From Branchiostoma floridae (Eukaryota > Chordata > Leptocardii > Amphioxiformes > Branchiostomatidae), in the NCBI RefSeq assembly GCF_000003815.2, contig NC_049986.1, positions 5,110,662-5,174,661 of the forward strand: a stretch of DNA of 64,000 nucleotides, written 5' to 3'. Under the pieces are notes generated by a model. That model saw only the letters and a program-made list of their open reading frames with translations. It was not told where the DNA came from and made no database searches. Below, piece after piece: positions 1-11,159 of the stretch (position 1 is the first letter of the stretch; each line of letters starts with the position of its first letter). The position numbers were made by a program, and so were the translations under genes.

Positions 1-327
1 CAGGTTTTCCAATTTGTATGGAACTTGCCCCAGATCAGGGGTGTGTACTTTAATTGGGGTGCATACTTAAATTGGGAAAATACGGTACATCACCAAAAAC
101 ATAACTTGATGAAGGTAACTATCAGAAAAGACATACAGGGGCATTGCAAATCTGTCTCATATTGCTGTAAGCAAGGATGTTATAGGGCCACAATACATGC
201 TACAGATGCTCGCGGCAGAGGATATCTGATACTTTGGTTTGGCCGTGATAGACCAGTCAACCATCCAAACCTGGTATCTATAGCAAAGAAACTGCCCATA
301 CTACATGTACAACTATCCAGTACTTAC

Positions 328-3300
328 ATGGACAAACTGCAGAGGGTCCTCCAAGTCTACAGCCTGCAGGAGTTCAAACAGTGCAGTTAAACACTTGGCT
401 AGCATCTGACTGCGGTCCAAGTACACCTGCAGAGCTGTCAGCACCTGCTGCTCAGTCATGTGACCTGCCACCTGTAGGGCGGGTTAACAAATTTCAATCC
501 TTCCGACTAAGTGTGGTACTTCATAATCTGATAAACTTTGTAAAGATGGACACTGTATGTAGCACAACCATTTCAAATTGGTCCAGTCCACAACTCTTTC
601 TCACTAAAGGTCGACTGTTCCAATATTACCCCATACTTTTTATATTATCATACTATAAAACAAAACTAGAGTTCCACGACCTCATACCTTTGCCAAATGA
701 TAAGCTTTTTGAGTGAAGGACATTTGTAAAGTGTTTCCCATTAATAATGCAAATAAGGTCCTTATTGGAATGAATTGTCTCAGTTGATCATTAATGCTGG
801 ACAGAAACGAGTGGAGACACAGGTGTCACCTCCAACAAGAGGATGAACTGAACAGAACTGATCATCTTCTACATCCACTCTTGGAGGGGAGTCCCAACCT
901 TAGGTGTGATGAAGATATCTCTAAAAGTTCCGCATTACTGATTATAGGACTTCCAGGGCTCGAAATACCACCTGCATATGCAGGTTAGTGCAGGTAAAAT
1001 TGGAGCTGTGCAGGTATTTTTGGTGTCTACCTGCACCTAACCTGCATTGGTCCATGTACTGGGTTTTATACATGAATGTCCTATGGTGTAGGTGTATATG
1101 GATTGTTATTAGCTGCATTGACTGTTACCACCTATAAAGTATAAAAGAAAAAAATATCAATGGTTCCTGAACAATTTTAGTATGATCCATACTGCCTAAA
1201 TTCAGAGTGGTGCAGGTAAAATTTGTCTGGTGCAGGTAATTTTCAATGTTACCGGCACCAGTGCAGGTATGCAGAAAAAAGTATTTTGAGCCCTGACTTC
1301 TCTATTCTGGGAATAGTTCTCTCTCAGGTCTCTACCAGGCAAGTCCTTTGTAACCTGTTGGCCGCTTGAGTACTCATAGAGGTACTCATAGAAGTGATAT
1401 TGTATTACTTTTTTTCTAGCATTTCGTCATAAATTATGTACATGAGACTCTGATTTGCATGATCTATGTCACATGATGTTCACATTTTATTTCCTTTGTA
1501 ATGCTTCAGGTATGACATTTCCATCATTTACCACAATGGAATTAGAATATTTTAATTATGCAAATGAGCTCTTTAATATTTGCATAATTGGTATCTATAG
1601 ACATTCCTCTTATTTATTTATTAATTATGCCAATTACTTCTTTCATGCATAACTAGTATGATAATCTTTATCATTTGTATCAACTTCATTTTAACTTGTC
1701 TACCTTCCTTTCCCATTGGACTACTAAAAATTGTCCTTATCTCCTTTGCATTTCAATTCACAGTTAGGATATAAAACCTGCTTTCAAACAAGATCATTCT
1801 CTTACGTGTCACTGACGAAAGATAACGGATGTTATCTGAAACGTCTGACCGTTTCCAAAGTCATATCCAGTTGCTTGAGTAATTGCTATTTGGTGTACAA
1901 TATGAGAGAAGTCTGACCCTGTGTGCAGGAATGTGCTCCGCCCCAGCAGCCCCTGTCTCAACTAGACCCAAGAAATCCAGCTTCTGTCTCAGTCCTCTCA
2001 GTCCAGCGATAGTACTGCGAACCCCCCCACCATCCTGGGAGCGGCGTACTTGAACTCTAGAAAAAAAGCAATCTTGAGGACCTGACAACTCTTTGTTTCT
2101 GTTTTTTGTTTGTTTGTTTGAAGAGTGCAACATAATAGTTGCAGAAGTTGGCCAAATGGACAGATAGCATGCCAGAGAAGTTAGCCAGCCTGTGATTACA
2201 GTCTGGCAGGACATGTACATGTAGCTACTAACCTTAAACAGTATAAAAGTAACAAACCTGGCATGGTCAGCCAACAACCTCCAGTCACAAATTACATTAA
2301 AACAGTCTACTAGTACTTGTATAGGACACTATTGTTCAGAGCAACCCGCAGTCATGAAGAAGTTTTCTTCAGTCACAAACTACGATTTTAAACTCGGCGT
2401 AGGGCGACATACTGCCGCCATATGGTCGCAATAGGCAGTGTTTCTGTATCTATGGGACCAGAAATCGTGTGGCCGTGGCCACGTTGGACAGGTGGCTGCT
2501 ATAGACTATTTCTTTGGTCAATGGGAAAAATCCAAGGGACCGACAAAAAGGGACCGTACTGGCCAGGTGGTCGCTATGAAAAGGCTACACAGGTTTGACT
2601 GTATTGTGATCTTCAAATGTACCTTACCCTGAGTCTGTGTCAGACATGTCGTCTGATCCGCTGTCACTGTCCACATCCCCCAGACTGGTCCCAGAGATGT
2701 CCAGGGAAGTCAGGGCTGGGAGGCTGGCAACCAGCTTAGATAACAGGTGACTCTTTCCTGGGGTCTTCCTCTCCGGGAGGACTGACATGTCCAGGTGTCT
2801 GTTTGAAAATGCATTGTAGAATGGACCATGACTTACACATGACCCCAACAGTCATCCTGTATACTGCTACTTTTACTTCTGCAACATGGGAACCCCTCTG
2901 CCTTCATATGCCATAACTATGGCCGGGACTGCCATGCGAGGATTGGCCTACAGAGCCACAGAAGATGCTGTCAAATGCCCTAATATACATTTCTACTAAA
3001 GATGAAAGGATGCCTATAACAACAACTACTTCTACTACATATATATTGTCCTGTTCTGATTAACCCAAAGGCAATTGAAAATGAGCTTGACTTGGCTGTA
3101 GTTTCCCTGAGCTTACCTGAGTGCCTTCATGCTCATGATCATCTGGTAAGCCTGGTCCTTCAGACTGCAGTTGTACAGGACCAGGGAGGACAGCTGGTGC
3201 TTTAGAGGTTCCAGAAAGGACAGGTCATCCACGTGTAACCCCGACACGTCCAGCGAGGTCAGGTTGGACAGACTCCTGGCCAGGCTCTCCAGGCTGGTCA

Positions 3301-4070
3301 GCGGAAGTCCGTGCAGGTTCCCGATGTTCAACACTCGCAGTCGGGGCAGGTCCAGGCGGATGTCTTGATGTGGCCATGGAAAGGACGCGTTGCCGCTGAT
3401 GTTGAGAGCCAGCAGTGTGTGTTTGGACTGGTGGAGATGTTGTAGACAGTCTGCATTGATGTTGGGGCAGCAGGACAGATCCAGCTCCACCAGATGGTGT
3501 TCCCGGAGAGCTGACAGGACTTGGTTGTTAATTTTCTCATTGCCGTGCAGGTGAACATGTCTCAGTCTGGTCTGCTGGGGGTCTGAGAAGACCCGGACAA
3601 ATGGTCCATCCGCATAACCTCTCTCATTGGACCTGGGATAACAAAAGAGCAGGACTGTTATAAAGGGTCCAGCCTAATTACTGTAAATGCATTTAAGTTT
3701 GGAGGATTTCATTTTGCGGTAGTCGGTAGAGTGTTTGTGGCGGTAGTGCCATATACTGTGGTCACTACAATGGAAAACGTTTGCAGTGATTTTGAGTTTG
3801 CGGTGAAGCAGCCACCACAGATTTTGGACCAAGCAGAAAATGAACAGATTATTGGCAGTATCTTCTGTACCAGTATCCATCCCTAATCAATAGACTAGTA
3901 TATTCTTACCAGTTGAGTAACTTGTCGCTATATTCACTGGGGATGCAGATGTCAGTTTTGATGGCCAGTGGAACCCCTGCTCCATCCAGCACACAGAAGG
4001 TGCCCAGGTTAGCCAGGCAGTAGTGCACACAGATGTCTCCTAGTGACTCAGGCTCCCCTGTCAGGCTCAT
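328..4070 (-). CDS. ZER1: ZER1-like CUL2 ligase substrate receptor, 5' coding exons (3' part outside window)
   Basis: ZER1/ZYG11 proteins are leucine-rich-repeat plus armadillo-repeat receptors of CUL2-RING ubiquitin ligases that bind proteins with an N-terminal glycine. Coding exons read on the minus strand are 4070-3910, 3632-3117, 2798-2628, 2056-1918 and 471-328; all borders are AG/GT, the phases join without shift, and the sum is 377 codons. The N-terminus (PESL..IC, then IPSEYSDKLLNW) is VHL-box-like and matches my recollection of human ZER1 (PESL..LC, LPSEICDRLVN). Then FSDPQQTRLRHVHL, LVELDLSCCPNI, LTSLDVSGL and LSSLVLYNCSL are LRR segments in the same order as ZER1; LDFLGL and EQQVLTALQVYL begin the linker to the ARM repeats. 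An acidic insert (DSDSGSDDMSD) ends exon 3. The start ATG lies one base inside an exon with a strong pyrimidine-tract acceptor, so a spliced 5'UTR is expected. The ARM repeats are not in the window. Assignment to ZER1 rather than ZYG11 is by alignment from memory. Confidence 0.88.
954..1295. mobile_element. hAT-like MITE with ends CAGGGCTCGAAATAC
   Basis: The left end is CAGGGCTCGAAATAC and the right end GTATTTTGAGCCCTG, an imperfect terminal inverted repeat. The interior carries many short GTGCAGGTA/TACCTGCAC motifs in both orientations. ACTTC flanks both sides, shorter than the 8-bp duplication usual for hAT. It lies in ZER1-like intron 4. A second, truncated copy starts at 4112. Confidence 0.6.
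1680..1917 (+). mobile_element. Solo Penelope-like terminal repeat abutting ZER1-like exon 4
   Basis: Same family as the element at 42934-45041: a CCATTGGAC box (1712-1720), TATAAAA near 1771, a hammerhead core (1812-1853), the segment ATCCAGTTGCTTGAGTAA, and an end that aligns with GTCTAACC seen in other copies. The left limit is approximate. The right limit coincides with the end of ZER1-like exon 4 at 1918. Confidence 0.65.
1812..1853 (+). ncRNA. Hammerhead ribozyme-like motif in Penelope terminal repeat
   Basis: CTGACGA (1812-1818), stem II AGATAAC/GTTATCT with loop GGAT, GAAA (1838-1841), then stem III ACG/CGT closing a TCTGAC loop, with putative cleavage after GUU. One extra A lies between CTGACGA and stem II. 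Stem I is not clear. Confidence 0.7.
3679..3808. mobile_element. MITE fragment, ACTGTAAATGCATTTAAG family
   Basis: The terminus ACTGTAAATGCATTTAAG is shared with elements at 7576, 9130-9318 and 26205-26326, and the interior carries the family's TTTGCGGT and AGTGTTTG-type motifs. It lies in intron 1 of the ZER1-like gene. The right end is not clean. Confidence 0.55.
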
Positions 4071-4111
4071 GCTGCTACAGACAGGAAAGGACAACAATTT
4101 AAAAACATACT

Positions 4112-4275
4112 CAGGGCTCGAAATACTTTTTCTGCCTACCTGCACTGGTGCAGGTAACATTGAAAATTATCTGCACCAGACAAAATTTACCTGCACCACT
4201 CTGAATTTAGGAAGTATGGGTCATACTGTACTAGAATTTTTTAGGAACTATTGCCATTTTTTCTTTATACTTAAT
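4112..4275. mobile_element. Truncated hAT-like MITE (left end only)
   Basis: Begins CAGGGCTCGAAATAC and contains the same GTGCAGGTAA blocks as the copy at 954-1295 in inverted order. It stops where the next foldback element begins and lies 41 bp upstream of the ZER1-like acceptor. Confidence 0.5.
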
Positions 4276-4282
4276 AAATAAT

Positions 4283-4970
4283 AGGGGGTCTGCATAAACA
4301 CAACAAAAGACCACAAACAACCACAAACGACTCTTATATGCAGTGTTTATGGGGCAACGACATTATGTACGCCCTGGAGACATTGTTTATACATTTATGA
4401 ATTAAAAAAACGCAGCAAGTTCTACGTATTCACGAGTTATTTTGAGTTAGTCCAGTTTCAAGATTAAAGCAATTCTTAGCTACCATGTTGGATCGAGCTT
4501 GCTTACATTGAGCCTTGCCGCGCTGCGTGCCTGCGAAGCTGGTGTGTTACGCCGAACGGCGGTTATACCGGCTATATAGATACAGATACAGATTGAGGCT
4601 GAAAAATACTTAGTATATATACAAGTTTTATAAGTTGACAATGATAGAATTACGGTATGTTATAATCTATGAACCAACAGCTTCCATAGTTCTATCGCCC
4701 TGTTGTCTATAGAACCGAGGAAGGTATGGAGAACTTCCCCATGCAGACTCCTAGCACGAGCAATCCAACATGGCGGCCAAGAATCGCTTCGATCTTGAAA
4801 CCAGTGGACTAACTCGAAATAACTCGTGAATACGTAGGAGTCGTTGCGTTTTTTAAATTCATAAATGTATAAACATTGTCTCCAGTGCACCACACAAGGT
4901 CGTTGCCCCATATACACTGCTTATTAGAGTCGTTTGTGGTGTTTAGGCAGACCGCTTAATAGGCATTTTT
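4283..4970. mobile_element. Foldback element with ~215-bp inverted arms
   Basis: 4283-4500 and 4755-4970 are inverted copies: GGTCTGCATAAACAC at the left is matched by GTGTTTAGGCAGACC at the right, and both contain ATTCACGAGTTATTT or its complement. The middle (~250 bp) is unrelated. No coding sequence is seen. Confidence 0.7.
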
Positions 4971-6850
4971 GTAGTATTTAGGTACAGGTATATTAACTTG
5001 TGCATAGGTAGTGTTAATAAGGCCACAGCAAGTAAATTTTATGGACGACATCCTCTGCGGACTGCAAAAATAGTGCGTTTGGGTGAGAGAAAAAAACAAG
5101 ATGGGTGAAAAAACAAGATGGCTACATTTTCAAAAATAGGCACCATAAAGTTGTGATGACTGTTGTAAAAAGAATTAAAGGGACAAATCATGGTATCAGA
5201 GTCAACAAGGCATTCATTCCTGTGACATGTACTGGTGTGGTAAAAGTGACACTAGTGTGGTAGACTGGCATCACCAACAAAGTTGGTAACCACACTCATA
5301 CTCATAGCTACCATATTGGTAACTATCCAATAAGTTTCAGTTCTACAACTACAGTCCTGGGTACCTCGCAAGTGTCACTTCTACAAATACAATTATTAGG
5401 CTACAACACAATATATTTGTTCATTTTGGTACTTTATCGTCATGTTGACCATCCCTGCAGAAGAAACAAGAGTTCGTAGACCTCAGGCCTGCATGAAATG
5501 TATTGGGTTTCTGTAGACCTATTGTGTATTTTTGCCTTTTTGTCTGTGGTACGTGGTTGGAAAAATGAGCTTTTTACCCTGTTGGTTGTGCACCATGCAA
5601 AAGTCTGAAATTCCATTTTCTGAATTTGTAAGTTTGGACATGGATGAACATTACTTATTTTGGATTTCTTAAGTATGTAACCAACCACAGTACCTTGAAG
5701 TTGTTGAGACACAACCTTTTTTTTGTCTCAGATGGCCCATGTACATGTAGTTACTCTGTCACATGATATATTCAGTACTTATATCTTCCTATTTCAATGT
5801 ACTGACCTAATGCAGCTGCTAAATCTCCTTGGTTTGTGTTCTTCCAATGATAGTCATTAAAGATTTATTTCTGGGGTGTTATTCACTTGACATCGGAAGG
5901 TTACTTGCATAATTTGACCAATGATACTTTTATAGTAGTTCCATAGACATTAGACAATATGAATAGTGCTGGCCCCCATGATGCAGCAGCAACAGTTAGT
6001 CCCCAGGGTGGTATGATATTTTTATTCAATCCATCCAACCCAAATCTAAATCTCCTGTAGTATCTAAGCCAAATTTAACAGCATAATTTACTATGAAAAA
6101 TGTCCTTGTCAATCCCATTTATAGATGGCAAGCTGCTGGCAATGGAAGCTTTGAAAACTTCAGAAGCTGTTGTAGTCAGAGCGAACACCCAGCAAACATC
6201 CCCCCAAACCAATGAGCAGTTGCTTAGAAGGGGAATTTCATCATATATTTGCCGCGACAAAATGCAACAAACGATACTGAATTTAAAACAGAACCAAGCT
6301 AAGCCTCCACCACTTAACCCTGCCTGTACTATAGATTAAGCAGGCCCAAAAACCAAGCGAATATGACTAGCCCAAAACTACAAATTACCTGTATACAGTA
6401 TGGAATTGGAAATGGCATTACCAAAGAAACAAAAAGAAACACAGGACAAATCATACACATACCTTTCTCTTATGCCCACACTCTATACAATTCTCCTCCA
6501 CATTAGAAAATTGCATCTTCTTCTGTTTAAGTTCAAGTTCAACCATGATTGCCAACAGGGTAAAGGAACTTGTACCAGAACTTTCAACTCAGTACTATAC
6601 AGCTCTAGAAACACCACAAAGAGTAATAAGCAAACTCCAATTATACCTGACCAACAGATATATCATCTGGTACACTCCCGTCATCTGGCACACCCGTCAG
6701 TGCCACTCAGACAGGGGATACAAAGTAACCTGATACATTGAAGGTTGCCCCAGGCCAGATGATGGTTCTACACCCAACCGTAATCTGTTTTCAGAACCAA
6801 GCAGATATTGGGAGGATGCCCCAACCACACCAAAACAGGGTCAACCTATA
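4971..6850. other. No gene found
   Basis: AT-rich sequence without convincing exons. The MITE end GGCCACAGCAAGTAAA occurs at about 5021-5036. Short open frames here lack codon bias or recognisable domains. Confidence 0.5.
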
Positions 6851-6854
6851 CAGT

Positions 6855-7425
6855 ATCAAGTTCAAGCACTAGGAGGCCCAAAATCAAACCTCACCACCAA
6901 GACACCACCAACAACTCACGTACCAAATAGCAACACAATGGCACCTTGCGTTCCGGAGATACAGCGCACGCCACGTGCCCGCACAAAAGGTAACCTAAAA
7001 TGTCAAGTTCAAGCACCAAGGGCGCCAAAATCAAAATTGAGAATTATTCAGCCACCGCCGACACATGTGCCAAATATCATCGCGCCCGCACCAACCGTTC
7101 AGAAGATATAACTCCGGAAATACCCCTCCCGGACACAAAATTCGACCTGCCGCGTCAAGTTCAAACGCGACAAGGCCCAAAGTCAATCCTAGGCAACAGG
7201 CAACAACTTCCCACCCATGCACCAAAAATCGTCGCAATGGTGCGTATCGTTCTGGACACACAGCGCCAAAAGTGCCCCAAAAACACCAAAAATGCCACCT
7301 GCAATGTCAAGTTCAAGCGCCAGGAGGCCCAAAATCAAACCTGAGTGTCAGGCCACCACCCCCAACCCACGTACCAAAAATCGTCGTGCTCGCACCATCC
7401 GTTCTCGAGATACAGTGCCCTAAAT
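6855..7425. repeat. Degenerate ~150-bp tandem repeat, four copies
   Basis: Units start at TCAAGTTCAAGC-like sites near 6858, 7001, 7157 and 7308; each continues with a GGCCCAAAATCAAA-like block, a CCACC run and ACGTACCAAA. Overlapping open frames in several phases are explained by the repeat and are not taken as genes. Confidence 0.7.
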
Positions 7426-7575
7426 CCCCAGCTTCCAAATTTTCCCACGCCCGTGAAAACCATACCTGCATACATGCAGGTAAAAAATTCTTGTTTTTTT
7501 TCTGAAATCAGGTGAAAATTAATGCACACGCTGATGTCATCCATAAAATTTACTTGCTGTGGCCTAATGAGAAAA

Positions 7576-9318
7576 TACTGTAAATGCATTTAACGCTAGT
7601 TAACCTTTATTCGTTGCGTTTTTTCACCAAGAGTCAGCTTATTCCAATCTGGCAGAAGAACAAAGCATAATTTCTGTATTCAACATGGTGATAATAATTG
7701 TTGTTTACCTTTGTCATTCATCCCGTCCACGATATATTTTCTCTCCTACCATGCTAATATGAAAATGTCTCAATTTGAAAACACCGTCGCGTTGCGTTGA
7801 GAACGACGGCGCTCCCGGAGGGCGTGACCTTTATTCGTTCTGACGAGACTCGTTATGTTTGTCCGCTGCTAATTACTTTATGCTGAAGCTATTGTTCCTT
7901 TCTTGACATGAGTGCTCTAGATTACAAACTTATTCAGGCAACAAAAAAATCCCGACAACTACCGCTGAGTATTTACCGTCACACGCAGTAGCGCGTTGGT
8001 AAAAAAAATGAGGTTGTTGGGTCAGTAGACCGTGACGTAAAATCGATCCTGGCGCCATGATCGTTCCATGAAACTTATGCACCTTTCGTTGCAACTTGAA
8101 CGGCGTGCTGTGGCTACTTCCAAGCGGGTAATCATCAGTTTGCAGTACAACAATCTGTACAGTGTTTTGCAGTGTTTTGCATCTTCCACGCGGCAAAATG
8201 TAACCCGATATATTTGTGTCAAAGGTCTATTCCGGCGGCCAACAACACTAAAGATGAAGGGGTGTGAAGTCTGATATGCCGCTGTTGTCAATGCCCTGGA
8301 TCAAAGAACGAAAGATTCCACAATAAATGATATAAAACATTGCTGTCAGACTTGTGGTCGACAAATATGCAGTGCAAATCTTGTTATCGGTGTACCATAC
8401 CCGTACTGAGACAGTTGGTATCGTCTTCAAGGCCGTATTTGCAACAGTTTACATGATCTGGCTTGGGACTTTCACATTTTAAAAAAAGGGGACCAGAGTA
8501 AAATCAATTAATTTGTCGATGTTCAATATCATTTCCATTTTTGGTGGTGCATAAATTGTTTAATAGATGGCTGCTTAATGATCTAAGAGAAAAAGGCGAG
8601 TTAGTGAGTTATTAAAGGTAAGTTTAATAAATACCTTTTAATGTCGTCATCCAATCTTTTTCCCGCGGTTGCGACCGTAGGTTTGTGGGGAAAAAAACAT
8701 GGCGACGTTCGATCGTGCGCCACAAGTGCGGGAGGTTGTGGCAACAAAGAGACGGTTTTCGACAATTGATCACACTTTGAGTCTAGTTACTGGTTAGCAA
8801 CACAAACTTTATTGAGTTGTCTTGTGCATGATAATTGTGAACTGGAAGCGAATGTGATAGATCTCTGCCATTCCGGCGAACAACACGGTGACGCAATCCT
8901 CCCATAGAGCGGTAGGCTATTACAATAAGGGACGGTACGTTTTTGACCTCGCTGTTTTCAAATGCGTGGTCATCGGATCCTTTTCATGAATATTCTGAAC
9001 ACTTAAGTCTCTTGGTTATGCATTCCTGTGGTTATTACTGATGTTGCATTTACCGTGTCTCCGTAGATTCCCTGTTTTTGAAAAAAACGACTTAAGGTAA
9101 CTGAACGAATAAAGGTTAACTAGCGTTAAGTTCGCGGGGATTTAATTTTGCGGTAGCGGGTAAAAGGACTTATCGCAGTGGTTTTACATGTAAGTTCGCG
9201 GTAGCACCATGCACTGCAGTCTCTTACTGCCATAGAAAAATGCTTGCAGTGGTTTTAAATTCCGCGAACATAAAAACCGCGAACATAACACCACCGCGAA
9301 CATTTCTGAATTTACAGT
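7576..9318. mobile_element. MITE (ACTGTAAATGCATTTAA family) interrupted by a TTAA element
   Basis: The left piece 7576-7593 ends in TTAA and the right piece resumes at 9126 with TTAAGTTCGCGG and runs to GAATTTACAGTGG near 9318. Joined, they restore the start of the MITE seen whole at 26205. Confidence 0.75.
7594..9125. mobile_element. Non-autonomous TTAA-target DNA transposon (piggyBac/Kolobok-like), 1532 bp
   Basis: Flanked by TTAA at 7590-7593 and 9126-9129, with terminal inverted repeats CGCTAGTTAACCTTTATTCG that match exactly. The TIR-like string ACCTTTATTCGTT recurs inside near 7828. No transposase reading frame is seen, so it needs a trans-acting enzyme. TTAA duplication is characteristic of piggyBac and Kolobok; which one is not decided. 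Confidence 0.8.
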
Positions 9319-9389
9319 GGTAACCGTTATTCACTTGTGTTTTTGTTACTGTGATACTGTGACATGTTGAAAACATGATATAGCTGACT

Positions 9390-9476
9390 TAGGCCACAGC
9401 AAGTAAATTATATGGCTGACATTTTTGCAGTCTGCAGAGGATGTCATCCATAAAGTGAACTTGCTGTGGCCTTATT
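9390..9476. mobile_element. Short palindromic MITE, ~87 bp
   Basis: GGCCACAGCAAGTAAA at the left and GAACTTGCTGTGGCC at the right form a terminal inverted repeat, with GACATTTTTG/GAGGATGTCAT inside. The same end occurs singly at about 5021 and 7546-7563. Confidence 0.65.
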
Positions 9477-9715
9477 TCATACAGTAGATGGTGTTGATTC
9501 AACTATACGAGGGGCCGAGATTGCTAACGTTACCGATTTCTTGGAAAGGGGTGGGCAAAAGAAGAAATCACTGGGGGGTCGACATCTCTAGAGGGGAGTG
9601 CGAAATATTTGGTCTGCAACATTGTAATGCGGGGACCAGGTAGAGCTGCTACAACGTTAATGTAAGTCCATTAGAATCAAAATCAAGTTCAGGAGTTCAG
9701 ACAAGCTTTACTTAC

Positions 9716-9835
9716 ACTCTGCCGTCCTCCTTGGTCAGACGTTACGAAGCTTCTCGATAACCTCCTTGAAGCTTGATCGATGCAGAGAAGTCGCTAGTCG
9801 CTGTCCGGACTATATTCCTTTCCCGCCGCTGTAGT
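9716..9835 (-). other. Possible non-coding first exon of the ZER1-like gene
   Basis: The ZER1-like start codon sits just after an acceptor, so an upstream 5'UTR exon must exist. On the minus strand the first convincing upstream donor is AGAGT|GTAAGTAAAG, with the exon edge at 9716, preceded by GC-richer, non-repetitive sequence. The transcription start is a guess, and the 5.6-kb intron this implies is filled with MITEs. Confidence 0.3.
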
Positions 9836-10490
9836 CATACAGACTTCAGGGCGCTGAAAAACATCTGTAAACACCACCTATGTCAGCCGAATGTCAGATT
9901 GGACTGGCAGTAACGTTACAGACCAGCTTGACACAAAATAGTTAGGCTAGCGCCAGCAAAGAGTTAAGAGGCTACAGCAAAGTACGCAAAACAACCTGAA
10001 GTGAGGATATTACATTCGATAAGATAGGGGTTTCCTCTCTATCAGTTTTCAATAGTCGCAAATAATACAGCTTGATGATACTTAATATGGCATTCAATAA
10101 ATATTAACTGTAAATTTTTATCGTACTTCTAGTTAATGTTTTTTCAAAAGAAACATAATTTGGATATGTTATATTAGCGAACTTGATAGTACTTCCCCCG
10201 ACTTTTCGGTGCTGAATGAAACCTTCCATATTCGATCTCACACCGCAGTTTGAGGTCACATTACTTCCTGACACCACCGCGAGCTTCCAGATTACTAAAC
10301 ATCAACTCAGAAAACTGGAGAAACGCCGTTGCAGCAACGCCATCGCTGTTTTCATAGTAACAGACAGACGTGCCAGCCATGGCTGTTCGTGTCCCAGCTA
10401 CTTTGCACAGAAAGCGTTGGCGACACCACCATGATGCCGCCCCCCTCCCCATCCCCATTGCTTCATTGACAGGAGTTGCAGCATCAGATG

Positions 10491-10590
10491 NNNNNNNNNN
10501 NNNNNNNNNNNNNNNNNNNNNNNNNNNNNNNNNNNNNNNNNNNNNNNNNNNNNNNNNNNNNNNNNNNNNNNNNNNNNNNNNNNNNNNNNN
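10491..10590. other. Assembly gap (100 N)
   Basis: A run of exactly 100 N, the conventional size for a gap of unknown length. Confidence 0.99.
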
Positions 10591-10674
10591 CTTTTGAGCG
10601 AGGTATCCTTGTTGGTCGTAAAGTGTAACATTGGTGTTCAGTACCGCCTATCGTCTTTGCCCAAGGGCACTAGT

Positions 10675-10860
10675 GCTTTTGTGGCGACGGTGATAGCGTT
10701 CGTGATTTGTGATCTGCCGACCCCGGTTCGATTCCGGGTAGGGGGCATGTTGTTTTCTTTCTGTTCTTACTCGCCCCTCTGGTTGTTTCATAATTATGGA
10801 AGGATTGCTAGTACTCTGCCGACCCGGGTTCGGGTTTGTTACAGGTTTGCGATAGCACAA
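10675..10860 (+). mobile_element. tRNA-derived SINE copy
   Basis: A pol III B-box, GGTTCGATTCC, sits in a tRNA-like 3' half, followed by TTCTTTCTGTTCTTACTCG, a block shared with the copy at 22208-22440. No full cloverleaf can be closed, so it is not called a tRNA gene. Confidence 0.6.
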
Positions 10861-10894
10861 CCTGTTTTGTTTTCGTTAGCGGAGAAGGGCGCCG

Positions 10895-11045
10895 CCATGT
10901 TGTATTATAGGGCGCCGCCATGTTGGATGATGTCAAGGGAGTGAGGCATGCTGGGAGTGAGGCATGCCGGGAGTGAGGCATGCCGGGAAAGTTTTTGCCA
11001 TGTTGGGAAAGGTGTCGCCATGTTTGGTGTGGGGCATGCTGGGCG
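10895..11045. repeat. Short tandem repeat, GAGTGAGGCATGCYGG units
   Basis: About five head-to-tail copies of a 16-17-bp unit plus degenerate GCCATGTTGG copies. Nothing coding. Confidence 0.75.
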
Positions 11046-11159
11046 TGAGGCATCTTGAGGAAGCTGTGGTTATGTTTTGAGCTTGTTGTTGCGGTCTTGT
11101 CGGAAGATATTGGGACCACAGTTTCACAGTTTGTTTGTAACAAGGACAACATAACAACA

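Noticed and set aside
6400-7505. Overlapping 110-146-codon frames
   Set aside because: They coincide with the degenerate 150-bp repeat, are open in several phases and show no domain.
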